From NCBI RefSeq assembly GCF_030463565.1, contig NC_134659.1, positions 7,262,511 to 7,326,510 on the forward strand: a stretch of 64,000 bases of DNA, in the 5' to 3' direction. The DNA comes from Pelecanus crispus. Lineage: Eukaryota > Chordata > Aves > Pelecaniformes > Pelecanidae. Positions 35,161 to 44,741 of the stretch are shown one piece after another (position 1 is the first letter of the stretch; every line of letters begins with the position of its first letter). The notes under the pieces are model-generated. The model had not been told where the DNA came from and did no database searches. It saw only the letters and a list, made by a program, of their open reading frames with translations. Both the position numbers and the translations under genes were made by a program.

Positions 35161-38100
35161 ACGTTTGTCGTCAATTCACTTCCAGGCAGAAAAACCATTT
35201 TCCTCAAAAGAAACAATTTATTTAGAATGAAACAAAATCAGCTCAACTGTGAGCGCATGTTTGAGTGACAGCTACTTTTAAGCTGTGTGAGCCATAAAAA
35301 GGGTATTCCTTTACTTTTCCAGCAATCTTGTGTACACAGCACAAAGCAAAGAGGTCATTTTTTTTTTTTCCACTTAAAACACGGGCATTGGCATCACAAT
35401 AGCAGATACACAACTTTTTTTTTTTTTAAAGCTGCCATTTTAGTAAAATGCACAAATACTAAACAGATAAGCTTTCTTCCATCAAGAGGGCCGTGTAAAT
35501 TCCACACAAGCCACAGCTTCTCTTCCCAAAGGTCCATTAGAGCTTGGTATCCCATGCGGTTGTCTTCTGCAGTCCACCAGCTTTGCTTGCAGGAGGAAAG
35601 AAAATGTTATTTCAATACAAATGTATACAACAACGGATTTTTTTTTTTTCCCTCCCTACATTATACAGATGAACATGAAGAGCTACAAGGCCTTTCTCAA
35701 TATTCTACTTGGCCTTCAAAAAGCACCAATACCACCCACGGGCACGAAACCTTGAAGTGAAGTCACCTTCTATGTATAGACGCATAACAAGTAGTGCAGG
35801 GCTTCTTTTCGGACCAAGGTTAAACTAGGCTTACAGTACTGACAATTATTCAACTTTCAGTAACAGTTAATGGGACACATCAAAGTAATTAATCATGAGA
35901 AAAACCAACCGAATTATTGCTAATTCGGTTGACTTTCCTCAAAGAATATTTCCTGAAAGCAACTTAACAAAAATATGAAATGTAGTGTTACAGGTCTTGC
36001 TTTTGTTCTCATTTTGCTGCGTAATTCTAACAGCAGACAACTCCAATATTAAAGAAAAGGTCAAATCAAATACACACCTAATATAATTTAAAATTGTTAC
36101 TATTCAAGTAATGTTTCTCATCCATCATTTTCACACAATCAAAACTGCATGAAGTTGAATATTAATTAACCATTCTCCAAACCATACGGTCCGCTTTAAG
36201 CCTAATACAAAAGTCATCTCATCATTCAGTTTATAAATCATTGGAATATCTGTCCTTCGGTGCTATCTGCAGAAAGTAATAAAGGGGGAGACGAAGGGGA
36301 AAGAACCCCAAAAGCTCTATAGTCACATGGCAATAATTGCTTCCACTCTTGTTTCTGTTCAACAGGCACACAGCAGACTCCCCAGGAGCACTGCCCTCAA
36401 CACTGTTTTTCTTAAAGCCAGGAACTACAATTTTCCAAGCCATTTTTCCCTGAGTCCTCAGAGTTTTTGAACCTGTCTTCACAATTTTGAGACTCCTCCT
36501 CCCCATTAATACTTAAGGCCTTTCACCTCAGTTACCATCGACCAGATGGTTCCCCAACCAACGTAAGAAATCTAAAACTCTCTTCTCCGCCCTCCACAGG
36601 GGGCCGAGCAAGTTGTCACCAACACATTTCAATCCTTTAACATCTTTGTAAAAAAGAAAAAAGAAAAAAAAAAAAAAAGGAAAAGAAAAAGAGAGAGGGT
36701 AAGATTTGTCTGCCTGGCACGTAACGCCCTCTTCTCTCTACGATGCTTACAAGGATGCATCGGTACTTGTAACCCAGGAGCCTGAAACTTCAGGAGCTGA
36801 GGGAAACCTCAGCGTTCGCGCCGCAGTCCCAGCGAACGGCAGACCGGTCACTAGACGGGAGCAAACAAAGCCACTGGCCAGCAGCCAAGGAAGTTGCGTA
36901 AAGTTTCCAATTAGGAAAAAAAAAAAAAAAAAAAAAAAAAGCCCAACTAAAATCTTAAACAAAAGTTATGAGTCATTTGAGGTTCTTTCCCCAAAGCATA
37001 AAGCACAACTATGAAATGATTCAGGAAAAGGACATCCTTTTTCCATGCTAATTCAACAAACTAATGAAATATAGGAACATCAGCTGTACAGAACGTTAGA
37101 AGAAATAACTGAGCTCTCGCTAGAGCAACGCAACACCAAACACGACGAGAGCGCTGAAGTCTGCTACATCTGTTTTGCTCTATACAGAAACGGGATTACA
37201 TATGGACTTCTACTCGCGTTCAGCCCTGGCCAAGACAACTTTTAGTGGACAGTTACTCCAATGGTGCACGCTTCAGAGCCTAAGAGAAAAGCACAGCCGA
37301 CCAAGCTGTACCAGCCTTGATGGCAGCACGTGAACTTAAGTGCCGGCAAAAAAAATGTTGCCAGTCAACTATGTTTTGACATTAAGAACCCTCACAGGGT
37401 GTTAAAATCCTTGCTTACAAAACAGAGCAGCAACCACAAATAAACCAGATTTAAAGAAGCAGGTACTCCATTAAATAAGGAACCAGAAAACCTGGAGTCA
37501 AATACAGCCTCGCCTGTTCCTTATTACCCTCCAGCGCAGCACAATTTTGACTCATAAAAGCCTGTGGCAAGTATAACCACCGCTATTTTACAAGGAAAAA
37601 TGGAAGTGCACCTAGGATGCTCTTTCCAAAAGGGTTCCCACACTGAGTTTGCTTTGACAAGCTATGTTGACCCCAAGTTTTACGGGTTTTAAAAACAGGT
37701 GCCTACTGCGTATCAGCGTAACAAACACCGTTCTCAGCAAGTTTAAGTGTTGAACACGAACAACGTTAGTGCTTCTTTTTTTTTTTTTTTTTTTGGTTTA
37801 GGGCAGATTTGAATTCCCAGCGGTTCAAGTTTCTTTCCTTTAAAACTCTGCACTTGCAAGTGACTCGCGTCAGATGCAACGAGAAAACTCACTCTAAATG
37901 CAAGCAGCACTTCGAGTGAGTTAGCAGCAGCGCCGATTACCTGCTGACACACAACAGACACCTGCTAGAATTAAAACAGACATTCTTTGCGATAAGTGGT
38001 AAATACGCTGTATCTTCTAAAACATAGTTATTTGCGTTATCGGTGTCATTTCGAAAAATTCTCATTGTTAATAGTAAGATGAACAGCTGAACTCTGCCAT

Positions 38101-39840
38101 CTAAGTCTGTTACATTCACGCTGAAGGACAACAACCCAGAAATCCTGGGTTTTACCCTCAAACATTTAAAGAGCATTAAATGAGGCTTCTAAGTTTCCAT
38201 TTAAAAGAAAAGTAGCCATAGAACCAAAATCTGTTTTCGAGATATGCCGCCACATTCAAGTTCTCAGTTCACCGCGATGCTTGGGCTACTACGTCTACTC
38301 ATTCCGGTCAGACACAGGAAATCAAAGCCCACTTAAACCAAAGCACTCTCTGACGAGTGGTTCAGTAAAACGCTATTACCAAAATTCATACTTTTGTGAC
38401 AGGGAATCTCAAGCAAGTACAGTCATACTTCAGAACTGCTGTGCCCACAAAATACATTCAAGACATTTCCTCCTTCATCTACTATTCCGCATTTTGAACT
38501 CGATTTTTGTGTCGTGCAAGCTGAAACAGAAATCAACTCGTCCCTGTATCAGTTGCCCAAGGAATATAGCGGAGGATCGACGGAGTGAAGCAGCATCGCT
38601 TTTACATTGCCCAAGTCTCTGGAAATGTGGCTAAGTGCAAGACTACATTCTGGGTTTAAGTGCAAGATTACATTTTTGGGGCCTGTTAAATAGATACAGT
38701 CAGATTTACACTTCAGTTTAGAAACGAGCTGCAACATCCTTTCAGTTGTTAAACAAAACAACAGGGATTTAGATCCCTTCTTCTCTCCTAAACGCCTGTA
38801 TTAGCAAGGTGGCCAAGACAGCTGGAGAAAAGTGCCCCATGAGTGGGGAAAAAGAAACGTAAGAGAAAATGAACTAAGTTCTTTGAGAAAAAAAAAAAAA
38901 AAAAGCAAACCGTTTCATCCAAGAATCACAGGAACAAGAGCTCAAACCTCAGCATCTCAGAGTACTTTTAATACTTCTCCAAGATGCTAAAAATCACTTT
39001 ACTCCAGATGCCTATAAAATGATAAACCTCATGTAATGCCCACTGTACTGTACCTGAAAAGTCCCTAGCAGACAGCAGTTTCTTGCTATTAACAAAGAGG
39101 TAAAATGTTAATGAGAACTTTTATGTAATTAAATTATCACAGAATTAAAACCATCTCTGGAGAGAAGCACACTTGCTCAGAGTTTGCACTGTGGAACCAG
39201 ACCCCACTGTACCTGCAACTCTTTGAAAAAAAAGGCAGTAAAAACAAAAAACCACAATATAACTAAAGTTATTCTTAAAGCACCTCCTTGTTTCTTGCAT
39301 ACCAGAGTAAGCACAAGACATTCATGGTTTGTAACAAAGTCCTCAGCTATTTACCGAACATTGTCCCTGCTACAAACCCAAAGTGCATATATGGGATACA
39401 ACAGAACTCAGAGAAAGAGGAGAAATACACCTGTTAAAAAAAGCATACTTTCAGTGCATGCATTTTGAGGGGCTGGATGAAATTATCAAACACCCAATAA
39501 AGGAATTAAATGTTCTGCAGTGTACCCAAGAGCAGGTGCTGGTCACCTGAAAGACATCAACCTTGAGCCATGCAACTCAAAGGGAAACCAGGCTCCTGAG
39601 GAAAGGGATCACGCGTGCCAAAGGGCCGCTGGCCTGAGGCCCGCACAGAATTTCAAGGACTCGAAAAACAAGTTGACACCAGTCCGCTAGCAAGTGTGTG
39701 GTTTTCCATTTAAACTACTGAGTGCTTTAAATCTGGTCTTTTAGGTTTGTAACTCTTATCGAGGATGAGCTATTGAACTTGCTTTAAAATACATGAAATG
39801 AAAAAAGGACACGAATCAAAATTAAGAAGACGGGAGTTTG

Positions 39841-39915
39841 TTCTTCCCCCCTCCCACCCCCCCCCCCCCGTTTTTGTTTTTCTCTCTTTTTTTTTTTTCT
39901 TTTTTTTCTTTTTTG
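39841..39915. repeat. Pyrimidine-rich tract
   Basis: Long C runs followed by T runs with few purines, about 270 bp beyond the RBM15 stop and antisense to that gene. In the RBM15 transcript this would be a purine-rich (A then G) stretch in the 3' UTR. Confidence 0.85.
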
Positions 39916-40188
39916 TAAATCAAAGCAGGCCTAGCCTCCCTGCTATCCCCACTGATAGGGGATTCTCAAAATATCCTATTCACGCTAACGGCTAACCAAC
40001 CTTTCTGGCTTCTAACTTTATAGAAAAACGTAGTAACAGAAAAACGGGCAGGGAAAGTCACCTACAAACAAAGATCTAATTTAAAATAATGACAGGGCTG
40101 GCTAAGGCTGTATCCCATAGCACCTGGCACACGCTGGAGGGGCTGCGTGGAGAAGGAGGCAGGGTTGGGTACAGAGAACACGAGGGCC

Positions 40189-43056
40189 TTAGGATGCCCC
40201 ACGGACAATGATCATAACCAGATAGTCGTCCTCTGATTTGGCCAGCGCCTTGGCCGTGGAGTCCAGGAATTGCTGGGAGAAATCGCAGGGCGGAAAGGCG
40301 TGCAGGACCCCGCTGTTCTCCTTGTCTTTGTTACCCCCCACAGGGAGGCTGATCACCCCAGCAGCCTGCTTTTGCTTTAGATAGGACACCAGATTCCTGA
40401 GGGGCCTCTGGGTGGAGGTGGTGGCGGCCTCGGCAGCTCCGGCTGCGGAGCGGTTGTCTGATGCGCCAGGCACAGCCAAAAGGATGGCGTAGCCGTTGGG
40501 ACCCGCCACTTTGATGCGGCGATTGACCTCGTCCAGCTTGGGCTGGTCCAGACGAAGACGTTGGGTGATCTTGAGCTGAGCTACTTTCCCACCAGTCGCT
40601 CCCTCCACGAGGAGACTGCTGGCAACACCGAGGTCCCCCTGAAGCAGATGCATGTTGGACGGGAAGTTGCTGTTCTTCAGCAGAAGCATCCCCTGCCAAG
40701 CCAAGCACAGCTTGGGGGCTCCCCCGGCCTGCGACGCTCCGTCCTGCTGCTGTTTCTGAGGAGGCGGCTTGAGGCGGTAGCCTCCACCGCCTCCTTCCAT
40801 AGCGCGCTCATCCTTTTTGGCTGGACTTTTGCACTCCTGCGCGGCGGCTGCCGCGGAAGCGCGATGCTTCCGCTCCCGTTCGGCAGAATTCTTGCGGTCG
40901 CGCTTTTCGTTCTGACCCCGCTCCAGGCTGCCCCTGCGCGATTCCCGGACGGGCGAGGGCCGCTCCAACAGGAGCAAGCGGGAGGATGAGCGCTCGGGGT
41001 CACTACTGTAACGCTCCCTCCCTCCAAGGAGCTCGGGGCTGCGGTCCGGTGGAGAGGTTGTGGCTAAACAGTGACGCTTCCGGGAGGAAGAAGAGCGCTC
41101 GCTGTCTGGAGAGCGGTCCAAGTGCCGGCCTCCATCCTCCGCCAGTCTCCGTTTCCTAGGCTGATCCCTACTACTACTGCCCAATTCCCTCTCCCCTCGG
41201 TCCCGCTCCAAGGACCAACCATCCCGGCGGCGCTCTAGGCTTTCCAGTGGGTCATAGGCAGCTGCCCGATTACTCCTATCCCGTACAGGGGGTGGGGGTG
41301 GCACCCACTCTGTCTCAGGATAAAGGTCTCTGTCGCGGTCTCTATAGAGTAACGGTGGCGTCCTGTCCCGGGCCCCCCGAAGAGGATCGGGTGGGGCTCC
41401 CCGGTGAGCCCCAAAAGCAGCCGTCTCCGCAACGAGCTCGTAATGAGCAGGGGGTGGCAAGGGCAGAGGCTGCAGGTAGGGCTGCCCGAACCGATGCTCG
41501 GTGTCAGCAAAGTCTACGCGGAGGCGGCGATCTGGCCCACCCAAGGGAAAACCACGCATGTGGGTGCACGCTGCCTGCGCCGCGTCCAAGCTCTCATACT
41601 GGATATAGGCCCACGAATCGCCTTTGCGGTAATCAATAGTGCGAATGGTGCCAAACCGATCAAACTCCCTGGCCAGGGCAGCGAGGGGCACCCAGGGCCC
41701 AAGGCCACCCACCCAGAGCCTGGTAGTCGGAGTGGCTTTACCATACCCAATCTTGATGGGGTTGCGCAGAAGCACCTTTCCTGACATGGCCAACTTGGCC
41801 CGGTGTGCCATGTCCAGATTTTCAAATTTAAGAAAACCATAGGTGCTGGTCTGCCCACGCCCCGGCCTTTTGATGTCCACCTCGGTGATGACCCCAAAAC
41901 GGTCAAAAGCTCGGCGTAAATCTGACTCGCTCACGGTGATGTCCAGGTTGCCCAGGAACAACGTGCGGTTGGCTCTCTGGTCATCCTCAGGGCTGATCTC
42001 CTCCTCACCGGCGGCCGCAGCACCCCCTCCTCCTCCACGAAAACCCCCAGCAGCCGCCACACCGGCCACCCGCTCCAGCCCATAGGCCGGCCGCACTCGT
42101 GCGTCGTAGAAAGTCCCGTAGTCCCTCTCCAAATCCCTGGGCAGAGGGGGCGGAGGCGGCAAGCGGCCCAGGGCAAGCTGCTGCAGCCGGTAGTCTCGAT
42201 AACCCAGGGCCCCGCCGCTACCGGCGGGTGACAGGGCCCGCTGCGTCGCCCCAGCCGGGGGGTGCCGCACAGCCGCCGCCGCCGCCACCCCCACAGCTGC
42301 CGTGCCGTAGGGAGACTCCTTGTCCAGCAGCGCTGGGGAACGGCTGCTGCGTCGCCGGCTGCTCCCACCGCCGCCCCCGACGTAGACGGCCTCGATTTTT
42401 AGCGGGCGGTCGTAGAGCACGAGGCGGCCGCGGGCGTGCTTGGCGGCGCGGGCGTCCTCGGGCCGGCGGAAGTTGACAAAGGCCACCCGCTCGTCGGCAG
42501 CGCCGGTGCCGGGCGGGAGGCGGCTGATTTTGACGCTCACGTCTCCGAAGCGCTTGAACTCGTGGAAGAGCCCGTCCTCCACCGCCTCGTCGCTCAGCGC
42601 CGAGCCCAGCTCGCTGATCTTCAGCGTCTTGTACTCCCCGCCGCCGCCCGACTCCGAGGAGGAGGAGGACGGGGCCGCCGCGGGCGCCCGGGACTCACCC
42701 CCGCCGCCGCGGCTGCTGCTGCTCCGCGACGCCTCCGCGGTTTTGCCGCTGCCGCCGCCGTAGCCGTGCCGGCTGCCCCCGCCGCCCGCCGCCGCCGCCC
42801 CGGCCTCGTACTCTCGGCTGCCGGCGCGGCCGGCCTTGTCCGGGTGCGGGCCGCGCCGGCTGCTCCCGCTGTTGCTCTCGTTGGAGGCCGCCGCTGCCGC
42901 CGCTTTCCCGCCGCTGCCGTTGGAGCCGCCGGAGCCGCTCGGCTTCTTGCTGCTCCGCTCGCCCCGCGCCGACGAGGAGGAGGACGCCGAGTCCTCGCCG
43001 CCCCCGCCGCCCCGCGAACGCTTGGCTTTAGCCGGCGAACGCTCCTTGCCCTTCAT
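40189..43056 (-). CDS. RBM15: RBM15, SPEN-family RNA-binding protein, 955 residues in one exon
   Basis: Nuclear protein that binds U-rich RNA and recruits the WTAP/METTL3 m6A writer; it also works in splicing, export and blood-cell development (family knowledge). One uninterrupted frame starts MKGKERSPAKAKRSRGGG in a GCCGCC ATG context and ends DDYLVMIIVRGAS. It has an N-terminal Ser/Gly/Ala-rich region (1-140), RRM1 at about 141-225 (YKTLKISELGSALSDEAVED), RRM2 at about 360-440 (NRTLFLGNLDITVSESDLRR), RRM3 at about 444-520 (TRLWVGGLGPWVPL), an Arg/Asp/Ser-rich stretch with the nuclear-signal-like PRKRRL near 632, and a C-terminal SPOC domain at about 780-955 (PKLCLAWQGMLLLKNSNFPS). Human RBM15 is 977 residues and in one form starts about 44 residues earlier. 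The IIVRGAS ending fits the unspliced isoform; alternative C-terminal exons were not found. Poly-Ala and poly-Gly runs are longer than I recall in human. Confidence 0.97.
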   Translation of the reverse strand: MKGKERSPAKAKRSRGGGGGEDSASSSSSARGERSSKKPSGSGGSNGSGGKAAAAAASNESNSGSSRRGPHPDKAGRAGSREYEAGAAAAGGGGSRHGYGGGSGKTAEASRSSSSRGGGGESRAPAAAPSSSSSESGGGGEYKTLKISELGSALSDEAVEDGLFHEFKRFGDVSVKISRLPPGTGAADERVAFVNFRRPEDARAAKHARGRLVLYDRPLKIEAVYVGGGGGSSRRRSSRSPALLDKESPYGTAAVGVAAAAAVRHPPAGATQRALSPAGSGGALGYRDYRLQQLALGRLPPPPPLPRDLERDYGTFYDARVRPAYGLERVAGVAAAGGFRGGGGGAAAAGEEEISPEDDQRANRTLFLGNLDITVSESDLRRAFDRFGVITEVDIKRPGRGQTSTYGFLKFENLDMAHRAKLAMSGKVLLRNPIKIGYGKATPTTRLWVGGLGPWVPLAALAREFDRFGTIRTIDYRKGDSWAYIQYESLDAAQAACTHMRGFPLGGPDRRLRVDFADTEHRFGQPYLQPLPLPPPAHYELVAETAAFGAHRGAPPDPLRGARDRTPPLLYRDRDRDLYPETEWVPPPPPVRDRSNRAAAYDPLESLERRRDGWSLERDRGERELGSSSRDQPRKRRLAEDGGRHLDRSPDSERSSSSRKRHCLATTSPPDRSPELLGGRERYSSDPERSSSRLLLLERPSPVRESRRGSLERGQNEKRDRKNSAERERKHRASAAAAAQECKSPAKKDERAMEGGGGGYRLKPPPQKQQQDGASQAGGAPKLCLAWQGMLLLKNSNFPSNMHLLQGDLGVASSLLVEGATGGKVAQLKITQRLRLDQPKLDEVNRRIKVAGPNGYAILLAVPGASDNRSAAGAAEAATTSTQRPLRNLVSYLKQKQAAGVISLPVGGNKDKENSGVLHAFPPCDFSQQFLDSTAKALAKSEDDYLVMIIVRGAS

Positions 43057-44350
43057 GGCGGCGGGCGGTGGGGCCCCCTCCCACCCCCGGCCCTGCTCCC
43101 GCCGGCGGCCTCACCGACTGACTGACCGCCGCGCTCACGCACCCGCCGCCATCTTGGAAGCCGCGGCGGCAGCGAGCCCCGCCCCTCCGGCGCCCATTGG
43201 CCGCCCGGCGCCGGCCCGCCGCCCTCGTTGGCCGCCGAGCCCGTCACCCCCACCCCCTCTGCCCCCGCCGAGCGGAAGGCCCGCCCACTCCCCCTCCCTA
43301 CCCTTTCCGATTGGCTCAGCGGGCCGTCCTTCCGCCGGCCGGCCTCGCGCGCCCGCGAGGAGGGGGCGGGAAGAGCCGCCCCCTACACACTCCTCCCCGC
43401 CCCGCTCGCTCATTGGGCGGTTAGAAAGGGCGCTGTCTTCTGATTTGCCAACCCCCTGTCAATCGTAGCCGTTCGGCCGTGGGAGGGCTTCCCCTGCTCA
43501 TGAGCCATTGGGCCGAACGTATCTCCTCCTTCTGATTGGCTTCGTTACCTGCCAGTTATAATGGTCTCGCTGCGGCCCCGCCCCTCCCTTCCCCATTGGC
43601 CCGCTCGCTGAGACGCGGGTTCCCATCGTCCCTCTCAAATTCTCGCGAGCTGCTTTTTCCCCGCCCCCTTTCTCATTGGTCACTGGTAACCTTTCCTGCG
43701 CTGCTCTGATTGGCTGAAGTCTACGCCGCTCCCGAAGAAGCGCGGGCTGCTGCCCAAGCTCCACTCTTCGTTTATCATTGGGCGAGAAAAATCTCCCCAG
43801 GTATCTGATTGGGTGCAGCCAGGTAGCTTACGGATAGGCTAAAGCGGAGATCAGTCATGCTTGCTCTGACTCTGATTGGTTGCAGCGGGGAAGAGGGCGG
43901 TTCCCCGGCAGAGTTCGCCGTGCGGCCGCGGCTGAGGGCTTAGAGCGCGCCGGGCTGCGGCGCGGAGCGGAGGGAGGGGGTTATGCGCTTCGCCCGTCTC
44001 CTCAGCCCGCAGGGACGCGCAGGCGGCCGGGGGATAAACGCCAGCGGGGTGGGCTGGGGCTCAATTTCACCGGAGGGGAGGGCGGAGGGGGAAAGGAGAG
44101 GGCGTTCCAGCGGGTCGCGACAGCTCGGCCTCTAGTCAGTGCCTGTTTTGCCCTCTGCCCGTTTCCTTGTACGTGTCCGCACCAGGAAATGCACCGAAAC
44201 ACCTCCCGGGGCGGCTGGGGGAGCCCCGCAGGTCCGTCAGCCCCGGCCCTCCCCTCCTGGGTGCCGGAGCCCGAGGAGGAGCGGCGGGGAGCAGCGCCGG
44301 GCCTGTCCCGGCCGCGCCTCGCCCCGTTACCGCCTCACTCTGGGCGTTCA
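43057..44350. promoter_or_regulatory. CpG island and promoter of RBM15
   Basis: Very GC-rich, CpG-dense sequence directly upstream of the RBM15 ATG, with GC boxes (ccccgcccc, gggggcggg) and no clear TATA box. The island continues into the first third of the RBM15 coding exon. Its far side (43880-44350) could drive a divergent non-coding transcript, as is known near human RBM15, but nothing in the sequence proves one. Confidence 0.7.
43196..43879 (-). promoter_or_regulatory. Array of eleven CCAAT boxes upstream of RBM15
   Basis: ATTGG on the plus strand (CCAAT in the RBM15 direction) starts at 43196, 43310, 43412, 43507, 43535, 43595, 43675, 43709, 43777, 43808 and 43875. No CCAAT on the opposite strand was seen in this interval. 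Seven of the eleven also match the flanking bases of the NF-Y consensus (RRCCAATSR): 43196, 43310, 43535, 43595, 43675, 43709 and 43875. Four share the 9-mer tctgattgg. Gaps of 28, 34 and 31 bp resemble the three-turn spacing known for cooperative NF-Y sites. Confidence 0.75.
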
Positions 44351-44679
44351 AACCGTCTGCAGTATTCCCCATTTAAAGCGTCGCAGAAAACGTTAGTTAT
44401 AATAAGATATTTTCGCTTTCACCAGCGTTCTCGTCTTTCAGTCAGGAGCTGGAGCTCACGAGGTGGTCAGGGGTGGGAAAGAGCAGCTTTGGTTCGGGCC
44501 TTCCTCTGAGGCGAAGGGTTCGGAGCCTCTGGAACCTCGGGATCTGGGCAGCGCGGTCCCCATCGAGCCGAAGCGGCTGCGATCCCTGCATCTTGTGAGG
44601 ATCCCGCTCCCCGAGTGCTGCCGCGCCAGCCCCGCTGCTCCTGCTCCTCTTTGCCCCCCCTGCTCTGCCTGTGCGGAGC

Positions 44680-44741
44680 GGGAAAAAGAAAGGTTCAAAG
44701 GAGATACGTTTGGCCCTGCGCGTAGGGAAAAAGAAAGGTTC
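44680..44741. repeat. 17-bp direct repeat, two copies
   Basis: gggaaaaagaaaggttc occurs exactly at 44680-44696 and 44725-44741. It may be a duplicated binding site or chance in purine-rich sequence. Confidence 0.8.

Larger units (their letters stand above)
25425..40188. other. Gap between the 3' ends of SLC16A4 and RBM15
   Basis: No protein-coding gene is recognised in this 14.8 kb. A small GC- and CpG-rich patch lies at about 25490-25680. From 31030 to 31600 the sequence is GC-richer with several open frames at once, none protein-like. From about 33000 to 40188 it is AT-rich with many homopolymers (A at 33848-33862, 36916-36940 and 38887-38904; T at 37776-37794). The RBM15 3' UTR extends leftward from 40188 for an unknown distance; minus-strand AATAAA motifs at 35217-35222 and 34648-34653 are possible ends. 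I could not find the small downstream RBM15 exons used in some human isoforms. Confidence 0.55.

Noticed and set aside
36640-36690. A-rich tracts as tails of processed pseudogenes or SINEs
   Set aside because: No gene-like or SINE-like body adjoins them, and birds have few SINEs. They are treated as simple homopolymer expansions.
26000-40188. Downstream alternative exons of RBM15 encoding longer C-termini
   Set aside because: I looked on the minus strand for sequences encoding the human alternative tails as I remember them and saw none. The unspliced ending IIVRGAS is kept as the annotation.
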